64,000 bases of DNA from Chryseobacterium sp. GVT01B. Its GTDB lineage: Bacteria; Bacteroidota; Bacteroidia; Flavobacteriales; Weeksellaceae. The position numbers and the translations under genes are program-made. The stretch spans positions 372,001-436,000 of the forward strand of contig NZ_JAHXYI010000002.1 of NCBI RefSeq assembly GCF_019970045.1, read 5' to 3'. The notes under the pieces are model-generated. The model was not told the DNA's origin, searched no databases, and saw nothing but the letters and a program-made list of their open reading frames with translations. Below are positions 34,730 to 43,914 of the stretch, in pieces; the stretch's first letter is position 1, and each line of letters starts with the position of its first letter.

Positions 34730-35764
34730 TCAGACCAGTTCTAAAAATTTCATTGTATCTACATTATCTGCATAAGTATCAAGCCCCGGATTTTGTGCTT
34801 CCCCAAACGGAATAGCATTCAATCCCAACTCTTCTTTAGACACCACACACTGAATATTTTCTTCGTTTTCAGCAATAAATGTTTTTACGTCATCCAAAGA
34901 TTCATATCTGCTGAAATTGATTACAGAAAGCGGACTGAAAAGTTTATCATCTTCTTTCAGCATTACAAAATTATTATCCCAGAATTTATCCTGATTTAAA
35001 AGATAAACCGCTCTGTTATAATCATAATTGTTGGCATATTTATTATGATTGATAATATCCTGAAATCCTAAGAAATTTTCAAATAATCTGTCAATAACAA
35101 AATCCTGCGGAATGAAAATTCTTGTCACATTTCGACATCCAAGTCCAAAATACTGGAAAATATCTTTTGCCAGCAGCTGCAGTTCTTCATCTGTTTCATC
35201 ACCTTTCAACACAGCAACAGAAGTTCTGTTCTTACGGATAATGCTTAGATGATTCTTAAAATAATATTCCAGATATCTGGCTGTATTATTGCTTCCTGTA
35301 GCAATTACTGCATCAAAATTTTCTAATTTCTCTACAAATTCAAATACGACATTCCCATCAGAAAATTCATTCCATTTTTTTAATAAAAACGGAACCATGT
35401 ATTTATCTTTTGAAGACAGTTTAATAACAGGAATGTGATTGCTCAACACAACAGACATTACATCATGAAAGCCTACTAAAGGAATATTTCCGGCTAAAAT
35501 AAGTCCAACTCTTTTTGAAATTTTAGAGATTGAATAATTTCCCAGCCAGTTTTTGATATTTTCTTCAGTCAAAAGATCAGCCCATTGCTGTAAAGCAAAT
35601 TTCTGATTATCAATAGTAAACCATGGATTCTCTATTTCAGACCTTTTCAATAATAATTCAATATCTGCATCATCTTCATTGTGATCTTCCGGTTTCTTCG
35701 CTAAAAACGCTTTTATATAATCACTTAATTTAATAAGTCCTAAAACTTGATTTTCGGTATTCAT
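34730..35764 (-). CDS. LuxC-family acyl-CoA reductase
   Basis: A 344-residue protein of the LuxC-type aldehyde-dehydrogenase superfamily, which reduces activated acyl groups to aldehydes with NADPH. Visible parts are the NAD(P)-binding segment (GLILAGNIPLVGFHDVMSVV), VIATGSNNTARYLE and the catalytic-Cys region LGCRNVTRIFIP. It is divergent from a ferredoxin-serC-serA-DUF1015 run, an arrangement common in Flavobacteriia. No luciferase genes are present, so light emission is not implied. A role in making or recycling a fatty aldehyde or wax-like product is inferred. Confidence 0.82.
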   Translation of the reverse strand: MNTENQVLGLIKLSDYIKAFLAKKPEDHNEDDADIELLLKRSEIENPWFTIDNQKFALQQWADLLTEENIKNWLGNYSISKISKRVGLILAGNIPLVGFHDVMSVVLSNHIPVIKLSSKDKYMVPFLLKKWNEFSDGNVVFEFVEKLENFDAVIATGSNNTARYLEYYFKNHLSIIRKNRTSVAVLKGDETDEELQLLAKDIFQYFGLGCRNVTRIFIPQDFVIDRLFENFLGFQDIINHNKYANNYDYNRAVYLLNQDKFWDNNFVMLKEDDKLFSPLSVINFSRYESLDDVKTFIAENEENIQCVVSKEELGLNAIPFGEAQNPGLDTYADNVDTMKFLELV

Positions 35765-35792
35765 AATTACTTTAAAATTGGGGAATATTTTG

Positions 35793-35810
35793 TAATTTTG
35801 TGCAAATTTA
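35793..35810. promoter_or_regulatory. Overlapping divergent -7 elements for luxC-type gene and ferredoxin
   Basis: TAATTTTG on the plus strand (35793-35800) serves the ferredoxin gene. On the minus strand TAAATTTG (35803-35810) serves the acyl-CoA reductase gene. They are only 2 bases apart, so RNA polymerase could probably occupy only one at a time. Confidence 0.5.
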
Positions 35811-35823
35811 AAAAAAATTAGCG

Positions 35824-36174
35824 ATGGCTATTAAAATAACTGATGAATGCATTAACTGTGGGGCTTGCGAACCGGAATGTCCAAACAATGCAATATATGA
35901 AGGAGCTGTAGATTGGAAAGCTTCTGACGGTACGGCTCTTCAAGGTACAATTACAATGCCGTCCGGACTCACTGTAGATGCAGATGCACCACAGGAACCT
36001 GTAAGTGATGATGTATATTTCATTGTAACAGATAAATGTACAGAATGTAAAGGATTCCACGAAGAACCTCAGTGTGCGGCGGTTTGCCCTGTAGACTGTT
36101 GTGTTCCTGACGAAGATCACGTAGAATCTGAAGAATCTCTTCTTAATAAAAAAGCATTCTTACACGGCGAATAA
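35824..36174 (+). CDS. 2[4Fe-4S] ferredoxin, Allochromatium type
   Basis: A 116-residue soluble electron carrier with two [4Fe-4S] clusters. Cluster motif one is CINCGACEPECP near the N-terminus. Motif two is CTECKGFHEEPQCAAVCP, whose extended loop between Cys residues defines the Alvin/long bacterial ferredoxins. A 40-residue insertion lies between the motifs. It heads the ferredoxin-serC-serA-DUF1015 direction, but a terminator at 36182 separates it from serC. Probable partners are oxidoreductases of central metabolism; which one is unknown. Confidence 0.92.
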   Translation: MAIKITDECINCGACEPECPNNAIYEGAVDWKASDGTALQGTITMPSGLTVDADAPQEPVSDDVYFIVTDKCTECKGFHEEPQCAAVCPVDCCVPDEDHVESEESLLNKKAFLHGE

Positions 36175-36181
36175 AAAAATT

Positions 36182-36212
36182 CCGTCTCATGATCTGTGAG
36201 GCGGTTTTTTTG
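36182..36212 (+). terminator. Terminator of the ferredoxin gene
   Basis: CCGTCTCA pairs with TGAGGCGG (one G-T pair) around TGATCTG, followed by seven T. Confidence 0.8.
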
Positions 36213-36285
36213 TCCAAAACCCAATTTAACCAAAAATAAAGCTGAAGGAATATACAATCCGGAAGCAAACCAAAAAATAAAAAAT

Positions 36286-37350
36286 ATGAACAAAAAGCAC
36301 AACTTCAGCGCAGGGCCATGTATTTTGCCACAGGAGGTATTTGAAAAATCAGCACAGGCTATCCTGGACTTTAACGGTATCGGATTGTCTCTTCTTGAAA
36401 TCTCTCACAGAAGTAAGGATTTCGTAGCTGTAATGGACGAAGCGCGTGCAATTGTAAAAAGACTGATGAATCTTGGTGATGATTATGAAGTCCTTTATTT
36501 AGGGGGTGGTGCCAGCCTGCAGTTTGCCATGGTACCATACAACCTGATGAAAGTAGGAGGAAAAGCAGCTTACCTGGATACAGGAACATGGGCAGCCGGA
36601 GCCATCAAAGAAGCAAAAAAAGTAGGAACAGTAGATGTGGTAGGTTCTTCTAAAGAAGAAAATTACTCTTTTATTCCTAAAGGTTATACAGTAGGTTCAG
36701 AATACGACTATTTCCACTGTACTTCCAACAACACAATCTACGGAACTCAAATGAAATCTTTTCCTGAAGTAGACACGCTGATGGTTTGTGACATGAGTTC
36801 TGATATTTTCTCAAGACAGCTGGATTTTTCCAAGTTTGATCTGATCTATGCCGGTGCTCAGAAAAATATGGGACCTGCAGGAGTTACCTTAGTGGTGATC
36901 AAAAAAGAAATTCTTGGAAAAACAGGAAGAGAAAATATGTTTTCGATTCTTGATTATTCTCAGCACATCGCTAAAGAATCAATGTACAATACACCGCCGG
37001 TATTTCCTGTGTATGCATCTTTGCTTACCCTTCAGTATCTTGAAAAAAACGGAGGAATTGCAGCTGCAGAACAAAGAAATGAAGCTAAAGCCAAGCTTTT
37101 ATACGATGAAATCGACAGCAATCCCCTATTTGAAACTTTCTGCGTAAAAGAAGACCGTTCACTGATGAATGTTTCTTTCAAAATCACAGATGAAAGCAAG
37201 AAGGAAGAATTTGACAATGCATGGAAAGCAGCAGGTATCAGTGGATTAAACGGACACAGAAGCCTGGGCGGTTACAGAGCAAGTTTATACAACGCTTTAC
37301 CTATTGAAAGCGTACAGGTTTTGGTGGATGTAATGAAGTCAATAAAATAG
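36286..37350 (+). CDS. serC: Phosphoserine aminotransferase
   Basis: Second step of serine synthesis: 3-phosphohydroxypyruvate plus glutamate to O-phosphoserine; it also serves pyridoxine synthesis in some bacteria. The 354-residue protein starts at the ATG at 36286 (MNKKHNFSAGP), the standard SerC opening; an in-frame start 30 codons upstream lies in terminator DNA and is rejected. The LGGGASLQFAMVPYN, MSSDIFSR and AGAQKNMGPAG (PLP Lys) motifs are typical. serA follows about 110 bases later. Confidence 0.95.
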   Translation: MNKKHNFSAGPCILPQEVFEKSAQAILDFNGIGLSLLEISHRSKDFVAVMDEARAIVKRLMNLGDDYEVLYLGGGASLQFAMVPYNLMKVGGKAAYLDTGTWAAGAIKEAKKVGTVDVVGSSKEENYSFIPKGYTVGSEYDYFHCTSNNTIYGTQMKSFPEVDTLMVCDMSSDIFSRQLDFSKFDLIYAGAQKNMGPAGVTLVVIKKEILGKTGRENMFSILDYSQHIAKESMYNTPPVFPVYASLLTLQYLEKNGGIAAAEQRNEAKAKLLYDEIDSNPLFETFCVKEDRSLMNVSFKITDESKKEEFDNAWKAAGISGLNGHRSLGGYRASLYNALPIESVQVLVDVMKSIK

Positions 37351-37359
37351 CTTATATTA

Positions 37360-37450
37360 GGCGACCGAAAAATAAAAGATATCAGACAACAGATGTTGGA
37401 TAACAGACCTCAAAATCTGGCTTCTTACATCTTCAATCTAAAAATCTAAT
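37360..37450. repeat. Intergenic AACAGAC/ATCT-type repeat between serC and serA
   Basis: The gap contains AGATATCAGACAACAGATG, GGATAACAGACCTC and an ATCTAAAAATCT end. Related words fill the gap at 52211-52310, which suggests a second repeat family. Confidence 0.5.
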
Positions 37451-37460
37451 AAAATAACTC

Positions 37461-38426
37461 ATGAAAGTTTTAGCAAACGATGGAATCTCAAAAGCAGGAG
37501 AAAACGCTTTAAAAGAAGCCGGAATTGAAATCCTGGACAATAGAGTGGCTCAGGATCACGTTATTAATTTTATCAACGATAATAATGTGGACGTCCTTCT
37601 TGTAAGAAGTGTAACGAAAGTGAGACAGGAACTGATTGATGCATGTCCCGGCCTTAAAATCATTGGAAGAGGCGGTATCGGGATGGACAACATTGATGTA
37701 GAATATGCCAGAAGCAAGGGTATTAAAGTAATCAATACTCCTACGGCGTCTTCAAAATCGGTGGCAGAGTTGGTTTTCGGGCATTTCATTTCACTGGCAA
37801 GATTCCTTCACGAATCCAACAGACTGATGCCTCTGGAAGGAGATACTCATTTCAGTGCTATGAAAAAGTCATTCAGCAATGCATATGAACTTTCAGGAAA
37901 AACATTAGGAGTAATCGGCTTTGGAAGTATTGGCCAGGAAGTTATAAAAATAGGAATTGCTTTAGGAATGAAAGTAAACGTTCTGACAAGAAGCCCGAAA
38001 ACAGAAGTTCTTACCCTGAACTTCTTCAACGGACAGTCTGTCGACTTTGAAATCACGTCCACCAATGATATGGATGCGTTCCTGAAAGATGCAGACTTCA
38101 TCAGTATCAATACGCCGAAAACGAATGAATATATTATAGATACCCCTCAGTTTGAAAAAATGAAAGACGGAGTCTATATTGTAAATACTGCAAGAGGAGG
38201 TGTCATCAATGAAGTGACACTGATCGATTTTATTGAATCAGGAAAAATAGCCGGAGCTGCATTGGATGTTTTTGAAAATGAACCAAGCCCTGAGCTTCCT
38301 TTACTGATGAACCCTGCACTATCTCTTTCTCCGCACGTTGGAGGAAATACAGTAGATGCTCAGGAAAAAATCGGTATCGAACTTGCAGAACAAATTATTA
38401 AGCTACAAAAAGAAACTATAAGATAA
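37461..38426 (+). CDS. serA: D-3-phosphoglycerate dehydrogenase, short form
   Basis: First step of serine synthesis: 3-phosphoglycerate to 3-phosphohydroxypyruvate with NAD. The 321-residue protein has the D-2-hydroxyacid dehydrogenase fold: RGGIGMDNIDVE, the nucleotide-binding GVIGFGSIGQEV, NTARGGVINE (catalytic Arg), AALDVFENEP (Glu) and SPHVGGNT (catalytic His). It ends before the ACT domain of E. coli SerA, so feedback control by serine through ACT is not expected. It sits between serC and the DUF1015 gene (2-base gap), in one operon. Confidence 0.93.
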   Translation: MKVLANDGISKAGENALKEAGIEILDNRVAQDHVINFINDNNVDVLLVRSVTKVRQELIDACPGLKIIGRGGIGMDNIDVEYARSKGIKVINTPTASSKSVAELVFGHFISLARFLHESNRLMPLEGDTHFSAMKKSFSNAYELSGKTLGVIGFGSIGQEVIKIGIALGMKVNVLTRSPKTEVLTLNFFNGQSVDFEITSTNDMDAFLKDADFISINTPKTNEYIIDTPQFEKMKDGVYIVNTARGGVINEVTLIDFIESGKIAGAALDVFENEPSPELPLLMNPALSLSPHVGGNTVDAQEKIGIELAEQIIKLQKETIR

Positions 38427-38428
38427 AT

Positions 38429-39673
38429 ATGCCTGTTTTTAAACCTTTCCGTGGAATAAGACCTCATAGAGACTTCGAGAGTACTTTCCCTACCCATCCA
38501 CTGGATAATTTTACCCAGGAAGAGATTGCTGAGAAGGCTCAAGTTGAAAATACTTACATCAATATGATTAAACCCTATGTTGTAAGTAAATCTAAAGATA
38601 TTGACCGGAACCTGCGAAAGATCCGTTCTACATTTGAAGAACTTCTGGACGAGAAGAAACTGGTCCAGGACAATTCAGCCTACTATCTTTATGAGCAGAT
38701 CTACCCCAATAAACAGGTGTTCCGAGGACTTCTGGGATTAGCAAGTATTGAAGATTTCTGGAATGGAAAAATCAAAAGACATGAAAGTACCATTCCTCAG
38801 AAAAAAGAAAAACTGGCTCATTACCTTGAAAAAGTAAACCTGCAGGCAGAACCTGTATTGCTTACCTATCCGGCCAACTCAAAAATTGAGCTGCTGATGA
38901 ATCATGAGGAGAAAAACGTTCCTATCTTCAATCATGTAGATACTATCGGTATCAGACATAAAATCTGGAGAATAGACAACCGTCTGAAGCTGCAGCAGTT
39001 TAAAGAAGTAATAGATCAGATTGATTCATTTTATATTGCTGATGGACACCACAGAATTGGTTCTACAGCAATAAATGCAAAATATCATAAGGAGAAAAAC
39101 AAAAAACATAATGGTACAGAGCTTTACAACTTTGTCTACAGTTTTATTGTTTCCAATCAGTCTATTAAAATTCATGATTATAACAGAATTTTACATGACC
39201 TGAATGGTATTTCTCCCGAAGATTTCCTGAAGGAACTTGAAAAATATTTCCTTATTCATGAAAAAGGAGAAACCTCCTACTACCCTTCTCAGAAGTTCCA
39301 TATTTCAATGTATATGGATGGAAAGTTCTACTCTCTTCATGTGAAGCACGATCTTCGTTCCAAAGAGATGTCTCTGGATAACCTGGATCACCATCTTATT
39401 GACAAGTATATTTTCAAAAATATCCTGAAAATTGAAGATCCGGATAGCTCTGAGCTTATTTCTTATGTAAAAGGAACTTCCAATATCAACGGAATCAATA
39501 TTTTAAAAGAGAAGGTAGACAGTGGTGAAGGCAAAGTTGGTTTCGGAATTTATCCTGTAAGTTTTAACGATATGATTAAAATTTCGGATTTAAGATTAAG
39601 CATGCCTCCAAAATGTACATTTATTGAACCAAAATTGATTACAGCTCTGGTAATGTACGATATGAAACCTTAA
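38429..39673 (+). CDS. DUF1015 domain protein
   Basis: A 414-residue soluble protein of the DUF1015 family, which occurs beside serA and serC in many bacteria. The YIADGHHRIGSTA segment and the N-terminal FKPFRGIRP opening are the family marks. The HHR and DGHHR residues are strongly conserved and suggest a catalytic or metal-binding site. Function is not established; the operon position points to serine metabolism. It follows serA by 2 bases and is followed after 55 bases by the M28 group. Confidence 0.85.
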   Translation: MPVFKPFRGIRPHRDFESTFPTHPLDNFTQEEIAEKAQVENTYINMIKPYVVSKSKDIDRNLRKIRSTFEELLDEKKLVQDNSAYYLYEQIYPNKQVFRGLLGLASIEDFWNGKIKRHESTIPQKKEKLAHYLEKVNLQAEPVLLTYPANSKIELLMNHEEKNVPIFNHVDTIGIRHKIWRIDNRLKLQQFKEVIDQIDSFYIADGHHRIGSTAINAKYHKEKNKKHNGTELYNFVYSFIVSNQSIKIHDYNRILHDLNGISPEDFLKELEKYFLIHEKGETSYYPSQKFHISMYMDGKFYSLHVKHDLRSKEMSLDNLDHHLIDKYIFKNILKIEDPDSSELISYVKGTSNINGINILKEKVDSGEGKVGFGIYPVSFNDMIKISDLRLSMPPKCTFIEPKLITALVMYDMKP

Positions 39674-39728
39674 TAAATTCCTATTTTTTCCCTATTTTTA
39701 TCAAAGGAAAAAGAAAGGTAAATAAAAA

Positions 39729-41132
39729 ATGAAAAAAATATTCATTATACTTCCACTCTTTTTGAGTGGATTTTTATTTTCTCAAAAAAAGCCACAAAAA
39801 AATCCGGCAAAAAAAACAACTATTGCCAAATTCAATTATCATGATGAGTTCAGAAAAATTTCAGATGAAATCATGACCAATGGTAAGGCTTATGACAATC
39901 TTGGAGAACTTACAAAAGGAATCGGATCACGTTTCAGTGCAACTCCCGGTTATACAAAAGCCGTAGAATGGGCAGAAAAAAAGTTCAAGGAAATAGGTAT
40001 TGACATGATCTGGAGACAAGAAGCCAAAGCACCTGTCTGGATCAGAGGAAAAGAATCTTTACAGATAAAAGCCGGAAATGGAGATTGGAAAAACATCAAA
40101 ATGCTTTCTTTTGGAAACTCTGAAGGTACGGGTGGAAAAGACATGACAGGTGAAGTTGTCTTAATTAATACCACTTCAGAGCTTAATGCCATGTCCATAG
40201 GCCAGTTAAAAGACAAGATCGTTTTCGTGAATGTTCCTATGGATCCGAAAATCATCAATACAAGTAACTCCTATTTACAGACTGCAAAATCAAAATTAAT
40301 ATCCGCTTCTATTATTGCTAAAACGGGTGCAAAAGCATTAATTATAAGATCACTGACAACAGCTACTGATGATACTCCTCATGCTAAAATGATTTATTAT
40401 GAACCAGACGATAAAATTAAAATTCCTGCTTTATCCATTGGAGTAAAATCTGCAGATGAGCTGGAAAAAACATTGAAAAAGCAAAAAGTTACCGCTAAAA
40501 TCAACATGACTGCTGAATCAAAAGGAGACACTACAAATCCAAATATTATTGCTGAAATTCAGGGCAAAAAAGATTCTAAAGTGATTGTTTTAGGTGCTCA
40601 GCTGGATTCCTGGGATTTTGGTGAAGGTGCCATTGATGATGGAACAGGTGTGGTACAGTGTATCGAAGTTTTAAGAACACTGAAAGCGCTTGGGTACGAA
40701 AATAACCATACTATCCGGGTAGTCCTTTACGCCAATAGTGAAAACGGAGGCCAGGGCCGTGAGATGTATGCCGCTTTTGTAAAAAAGAGAGATGAAAAAC
40801 ATGTTTTTGCTTTAGGAACAGATGCCGGAGGTTATTCTCCACGAGGATTTTCTCTGGATATGTCACCTCAAAGAAGAAGATTAATCTACCCATGGAAAGA
40901 ATATTTCCTTCCTTATGGCGTTTATGATTTTGACCAGACAGAGGCAATTCAGGATATTTCGCCTTTAAAAAAACTTGATATTCCCTTAGCAGAGCTGGTG
41001 GTAGATACACAAAGATATTTTGACTACCATCATTCCGAACAGGATACTTTTGACAAAGTGAATAAAAGAGAACTTCTTATCGGAGCGGTTGCTATCACAC
41101 AGATGATTTTTATGGTTGATAAAAACTGGTAA
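39729..41132 (+). CDS. M28 peptidase paralogue 1, probably inactive
   Basis: A 467-residue exported protein (signal peptide about 1-18, LFSQ) that begins a tandem set of three M28 paralogues. Overall layout is a PA-domain insertion in the N-terminal half and an M28 domain in the second half. Key residues differ from its neighbours: the first zinc His is Gln291 (GAQLDS where the others have GGHLDS) and the catalytic base Glu is Ser337 (NSENG, others NEENG). The remaining ligands are kept: DDGTG, Glu338, TDAGGY and HHSEQDT. Loss of a ligand and the base predicts no peptidase activity. It may act in binding, or regulate the two active copies. Confidence 0.85.
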   Translation: MKKIFIILPLFLSGFLFSQKKPQKNPAKKTTIAKFNYHDEFRKISDEIMTNGKAYDNLGELTKGIGSRFSATPGYTKAVEWAEKKFKEIGIDMIWRQEAKAPVWIRGKESLQIKAGNGDWKNIKMLSFGNSEGTGGKDMTGEVVLINTTSELNAMSIGQLKDKIVFVNVPMDPKIINTSNSYLQTAKSKLISASIIAKTGAKALIIRSLTTATDDTPHAKMIYYEPDDKIKIPALSIGVKSADELEKTLKKQKVTAKINMTAESKGDTTNPNIIAEIQGKKDSKVIVLGAQLDSWDFGEGAIDDGTGVVQCIEVLRTLKALGYENNHTIRVVLYANSENGGQGREMYAAFVKKRDEKHVFALGTDAGGYSPRGFSLDMSPQRRRLIYPWKEYFLPYGVYDFDQTEAIQDISPLKKLDIPLAELVVDTQRYFDYHHSEQDTFDKVNKRELLIGAVAITQMIFMVDKNW

Positions 41133-41133
41133 T

Positions 41134-42492
41134 ATGAAAAAGATAGTAGGAACTTCATTATTGCTTTTTGGAATGACTGTTTTTGGCCAGACTAAAGAAG
41201 ATTCGATCCAATTCAAAAAGATCTCCACAGAAATTCTGAACAACGGCAAAGGATACAATGAACTGAGAGAGCTTACCAAAACGATAGGCAACCGTTTAAG
41301 CGGTTCTGAAGCGTATGAGAAATCAGTACAATGGGCCGCACAGAAACTCCGTGATGCCGGAGCCGATAAAGTATGGCTTCAGGATGTCATGATCCCGGTA
41401 TGGGTAAGAGGAAAAGAATCCCTGCACATCCAGACTTCAAACGGAAAATGGAAAAGTATTAAAATGCTTTCCCTCGGAAATTCTGAAGGTACAAACGGAA
41501 AGGATATTTCAGGTGAAATTATTATGGTAAAATCGCTTGAAGAATATGATCAACTTCCCGCAGAAAAGGTGAAAGATAAGATTGTATTTTTCAACTATCC
41601 TTTTAACCAGGGAAATGTACAGACTTTCATTTCTTACCGTGATGCCAGTGCTTACAGACGAACCACCGCTTCATTAACTGCTAAAAAAGGAGGTAAATTC
41701 GCCATCATCCGGTCACTTTCTTCCGCTCTTGACGATGTTCCTCACACAGGCAATATGCGCTATGATGAAAACATTTCAAAAATACCGGCCATTACCATCG
41801 GAAATACTTCCGCTGATGAACTGGAAATACTGTTGAAAAAACAGAAAGTAACAGCAAAACTCAATTCCAACTGCGGAATGAAAGGTGAAAAGCTTTCTCA
41901 TTCTGTAATTGGGGAAATCACTGGTAAAAAAGACCAGAGCGTTATTGTTGTCGGCGGTCACCTTGATTCCTGGGATGTAGGAGAAGGTGCTCATGATGAC
42001 GGAGCCGGAATTGTGCAAAGTATCGAGGTCTTAAGAACATTTAAAAAATTAGGGATACAGAACAACCATACCATCCGAGCTGTATGCTTTGCCAACGAAG
42101 AAAACGGTACAAAAGGCGGAAAACAATATGGAAAAATTGCCAAAGAAAACAATGAAAAACATCTTTTTGCTATAGAAACAGATGCCGGAGGTTTTGCTCC
42201 GAGAGGAATTGCCCTGGAAATGGATGATCCTCAAAGAAATCAGATCAAAAGCTGGGTCAACCTGTTTTTACCTTATGGGGTTTATAATTTTGAAGGTAAA
42301 TATTCCGGATCGGATATTGCTCCGCTTCACGAGATGGGAGTTCCCACAGCTGAACTGGTTCCCGATCCGCAGCGTTATTTTGATATTCACCACACCGAAG
42401 AAGACACTTTTGAAAAAGTCAACCGAAGAGAACTGCTGCTTGGTTCCGTGGTAATGACACAACTTATTTATATGATTGATAAAAATTGGTAA
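41134..42492 (+). CDS. M28 family zinc carboxy/aminopeptidase, paralogue 2
   Basis: A 452-residue exported M28 peptidase starting at the ATG at 41134, 2 bases after paralogue 1. The signal peptide covers about 1-18 (TVFGQ). The zinc site is complete: His276 in GGHLDSWD, the Asp of DDGAG, catalytic Glu322 and ligand Glu323 in NEENG, Asp in ETDAGGF and His in HHTEEDT. A PA-like segment precedes the catalytic domain. Paralogue 3 is very similar along its whole length, pointing to a recent tandem duplication. Likely an exo-peptidase of the Xaa-carboxypeptidase/aminopeptidase type. Confidence 0.9.
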   Translation: MKKIVGTSLLLFGMTVFGQTKEDSIQFKKISTEILNNGKGYNELRELTKTIGNRLSGSEAYEKSVQWAAQKLRDAGADKVWLQDVMIPVWVRGKESLHIQTSNGKWKSIKMLSLGNSEGTNGKDISGEIIMVKSLEEYDQLPAEKVKDKIVFFNYPFNQGNVQTFISYRDASAYRRTTASLTAKKGGKFAIIRSLSSALDDVPHTGNMRYDENISKIPAITIGNTSADELEILLKKQKVTAKLNSNCGMKGEKLSHSVIGEITGKKDQSVIVVGGHLDSWDVGEGAHDDGAGIVQSIEVLRTFKKLGIQNNHTIRAVCFANEENGTKGGKQYGKIAKENNEKHLFAIETDAGGFAPRGIALEMDDPQRNQIKSWVNLFLPYGVYNFEGKYSGSDIAPLHEMGVPTAELVPDPQRYFDIHHTEEDTFEKVNRRELLLGSVVMTQLIYMIDKNW

Positions 42493-42496
42493 AACA

Positions 42497-43855
42497 ATGA
42501 AAAAGATACTAGGAACTTCATTATTACTTTTTGGAATGGCTGCTTTTGGCCAGTCTAAAGAAGATTCTATCCAGTTCAGAAAAATTTCTACAGAAATCCT
42601 GAATAATGGAAAAGGATATACCGAGCTGAGAGAGCTTACAAAAAATATCGGACATCGTTTAAGCGGATCTGAAGCTTATGAAAAGTCTGTAAAATGGGCA
42701 GAACAGAAACTTCGTGATGCCGGAGCTGATAAAGTATGGCTTCAGGAAGTCATGATCCCGGTATGGGAAAGAGGAAAAGAATCTCTGCACATCCAGGCTT
42801 CAAACGGAAAATGGAAAAGTCTTAAGATGCTTTCCCTTGGAAACTCTGAAGGAACAGGAGGAAAAGATGTTTCAGGAGAAATTATCATGGTAAAATCTAT
42901 GGAAGAATATAACAAACTTCCGGCTGAAAAGGTGAAAGATAAAATTGTATTCTTCAATTACCCTTTCAGTCAGTCATTTGTCGAGACTTTCAAAGCCTAT
43001 GGTGATGCAGCAAAATACAGAACGACAGCAGCATCTTTAACCGCTAAAAAAGGAGGTAAATTTGCCATCGTAAGATCTCTGTCTTCTGCTTTTGATGATA
43101 TCCCTCACACCGGAGCTATGCGCTACGAAGACAAGGTCTCCAAAATACCGGCCGTAGCTATCGGAAGCACAACAGCAGATGAACTGGAAGCTTTACTGAA
43201 AGGCCAGAAAATCACAGCTAAACTTAACTCCAACTGCGGTATGAAAGGCGAAAAGCTTTCCCATTCTGTAATCGGGGAAATTACCGGTAAAAAAGACCAG
43301 AGCGTTATTGTTGTAGGCGGACACCTTGATTCCTGGGATGTAGGTGAAGGTGCTCATGATGACGGAGCCGGAATTGTTCAGAGTATAGAGGTTTTGAGAA
43401 CTTTTAAAAAGCTGGGAATACAAAATAACCATACCATCAGAGTGGTCTGCTTTGCCAATGAAGAAAACGGAGTAAAAGGCGGAATTCAATACGGTAAAAC
43501 GGTAAAAGAGAAGAATGAAAAACATCTTTTTGCGATAGAAACAGATGCCGGAGGCTTTGCACCAAGAGGAATTGCCCTGGATATGGATGATGCCAAAAGA
43601 AATCAGATCAAAAGCTGGTCAAATCTATTCCTTCCTTACGGAGTGTATAATTTTGAAGAGCGGTTTTCCGGAACAGACCTCTACCCGCTTCATGACATGG
43701 GAATTCCTGCCGCTGAATTGATGCCGGATTCTCAGCGCTATTTCGACATCCATCATACAGAAGAAGATACTTTTGAAAAAGTGAACCGAAGAGAGCTTTT
43801 ATTAGGCGCTACAGCTTTAACACAGATTATCTACATGATTGATAAAAACTGGTAA
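42497..43855 (+). CDS. M28 family zinc carboxy/aminopeptidase, paralogue 3
   Basis: A 452-residue exported M28 peptidase starting at the ATG at 42497 (4-base gap after paralogue 2). It repeats the paralogue 2 plan nearly residue by residue: signal peptide ending AAFGQ, His276 in GGHLDSWD, Glu322/Glu323 in NEENG and HHTEEDT near the end. Differences cluster in surface segments such as SFVETFKAYGDAAK, and at the HR versus NR position in the IGHRLSG element. It is the last gene of the set; a terminator lies just downstream. Confidence 0.9.
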   Translation: MKKILGTSLLLFGMAAFGQSKEDSIQFRKISTEILNNGKGYTELRELTKNIGHRLSGSEAYEKSVKWAEQKLRDAGADKVWLQEVMIPVWERGKESLHIQASNGKWKSLKMLSLGNSEGTGGKDVSGEIIMVKSMEEYNKLPAEKVKDKIVFFNYPFSQSFVETFKAYGDAAKYRTTAASLTAKKGGKFAIVRSLSSAFDDIPHTGAMRYEDKVSKIPAVAIGSTTADELEALLKGQKITAKLNSNCGMKGEKLSHSVIGEITGKKDQSVIVVGGHLDSWDVGEGAHDDGAGIVQSIEVLRTFKKLGIQNNHTIRVVCFANEENGVKGGIQYGKTVKEKNEKHLFAIETDAGGFAPRGIALDMDDAKRNQIKSWSNLFLPYGVYNFEERFSGTDLYPLHDMGIPAAELMPDSQRYFDIHHTEEDTFEKVNRRELLLGATALTQIIYMIDKNW

Positions 43856-43862
43856 CAAATAT

Positions 43863-43896
43863 AAAAAACCGTCTTTAGAGGCGGTTTTTGTTTTTT
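43863..43896 (+). terminator. Terminator of the M28 group
   Basis: AAACCG pairs with CGGTTT around a short loop; T-rich DNA follows (TTTTTGTTTTTT). Confidence 0.8.
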
Positions 43897-43914
43897 AATA
43901 GCGCTTTTCATTAT

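Noticed and set aside
34730..35764. Bioluminescence (lux) locus because of the LuxC-type gene
   Set aside because: No luciferase (luxAB), luxD or luxE gene is nearby; the family is widespread in non-luminous Flavobacteriia.
35818..36120. 100-codon frame antisense to the ferredoxin gene
   Set aside because: It is a shadow of the ferredoxin gene with no independent signals.
36196..36285. 30-codon N-terminal extension of serC
   Set aside because: The extension covers the ferredoxin terminator region; SerC proteins normally begin at the MNKKHNFSAGP start at 36286.
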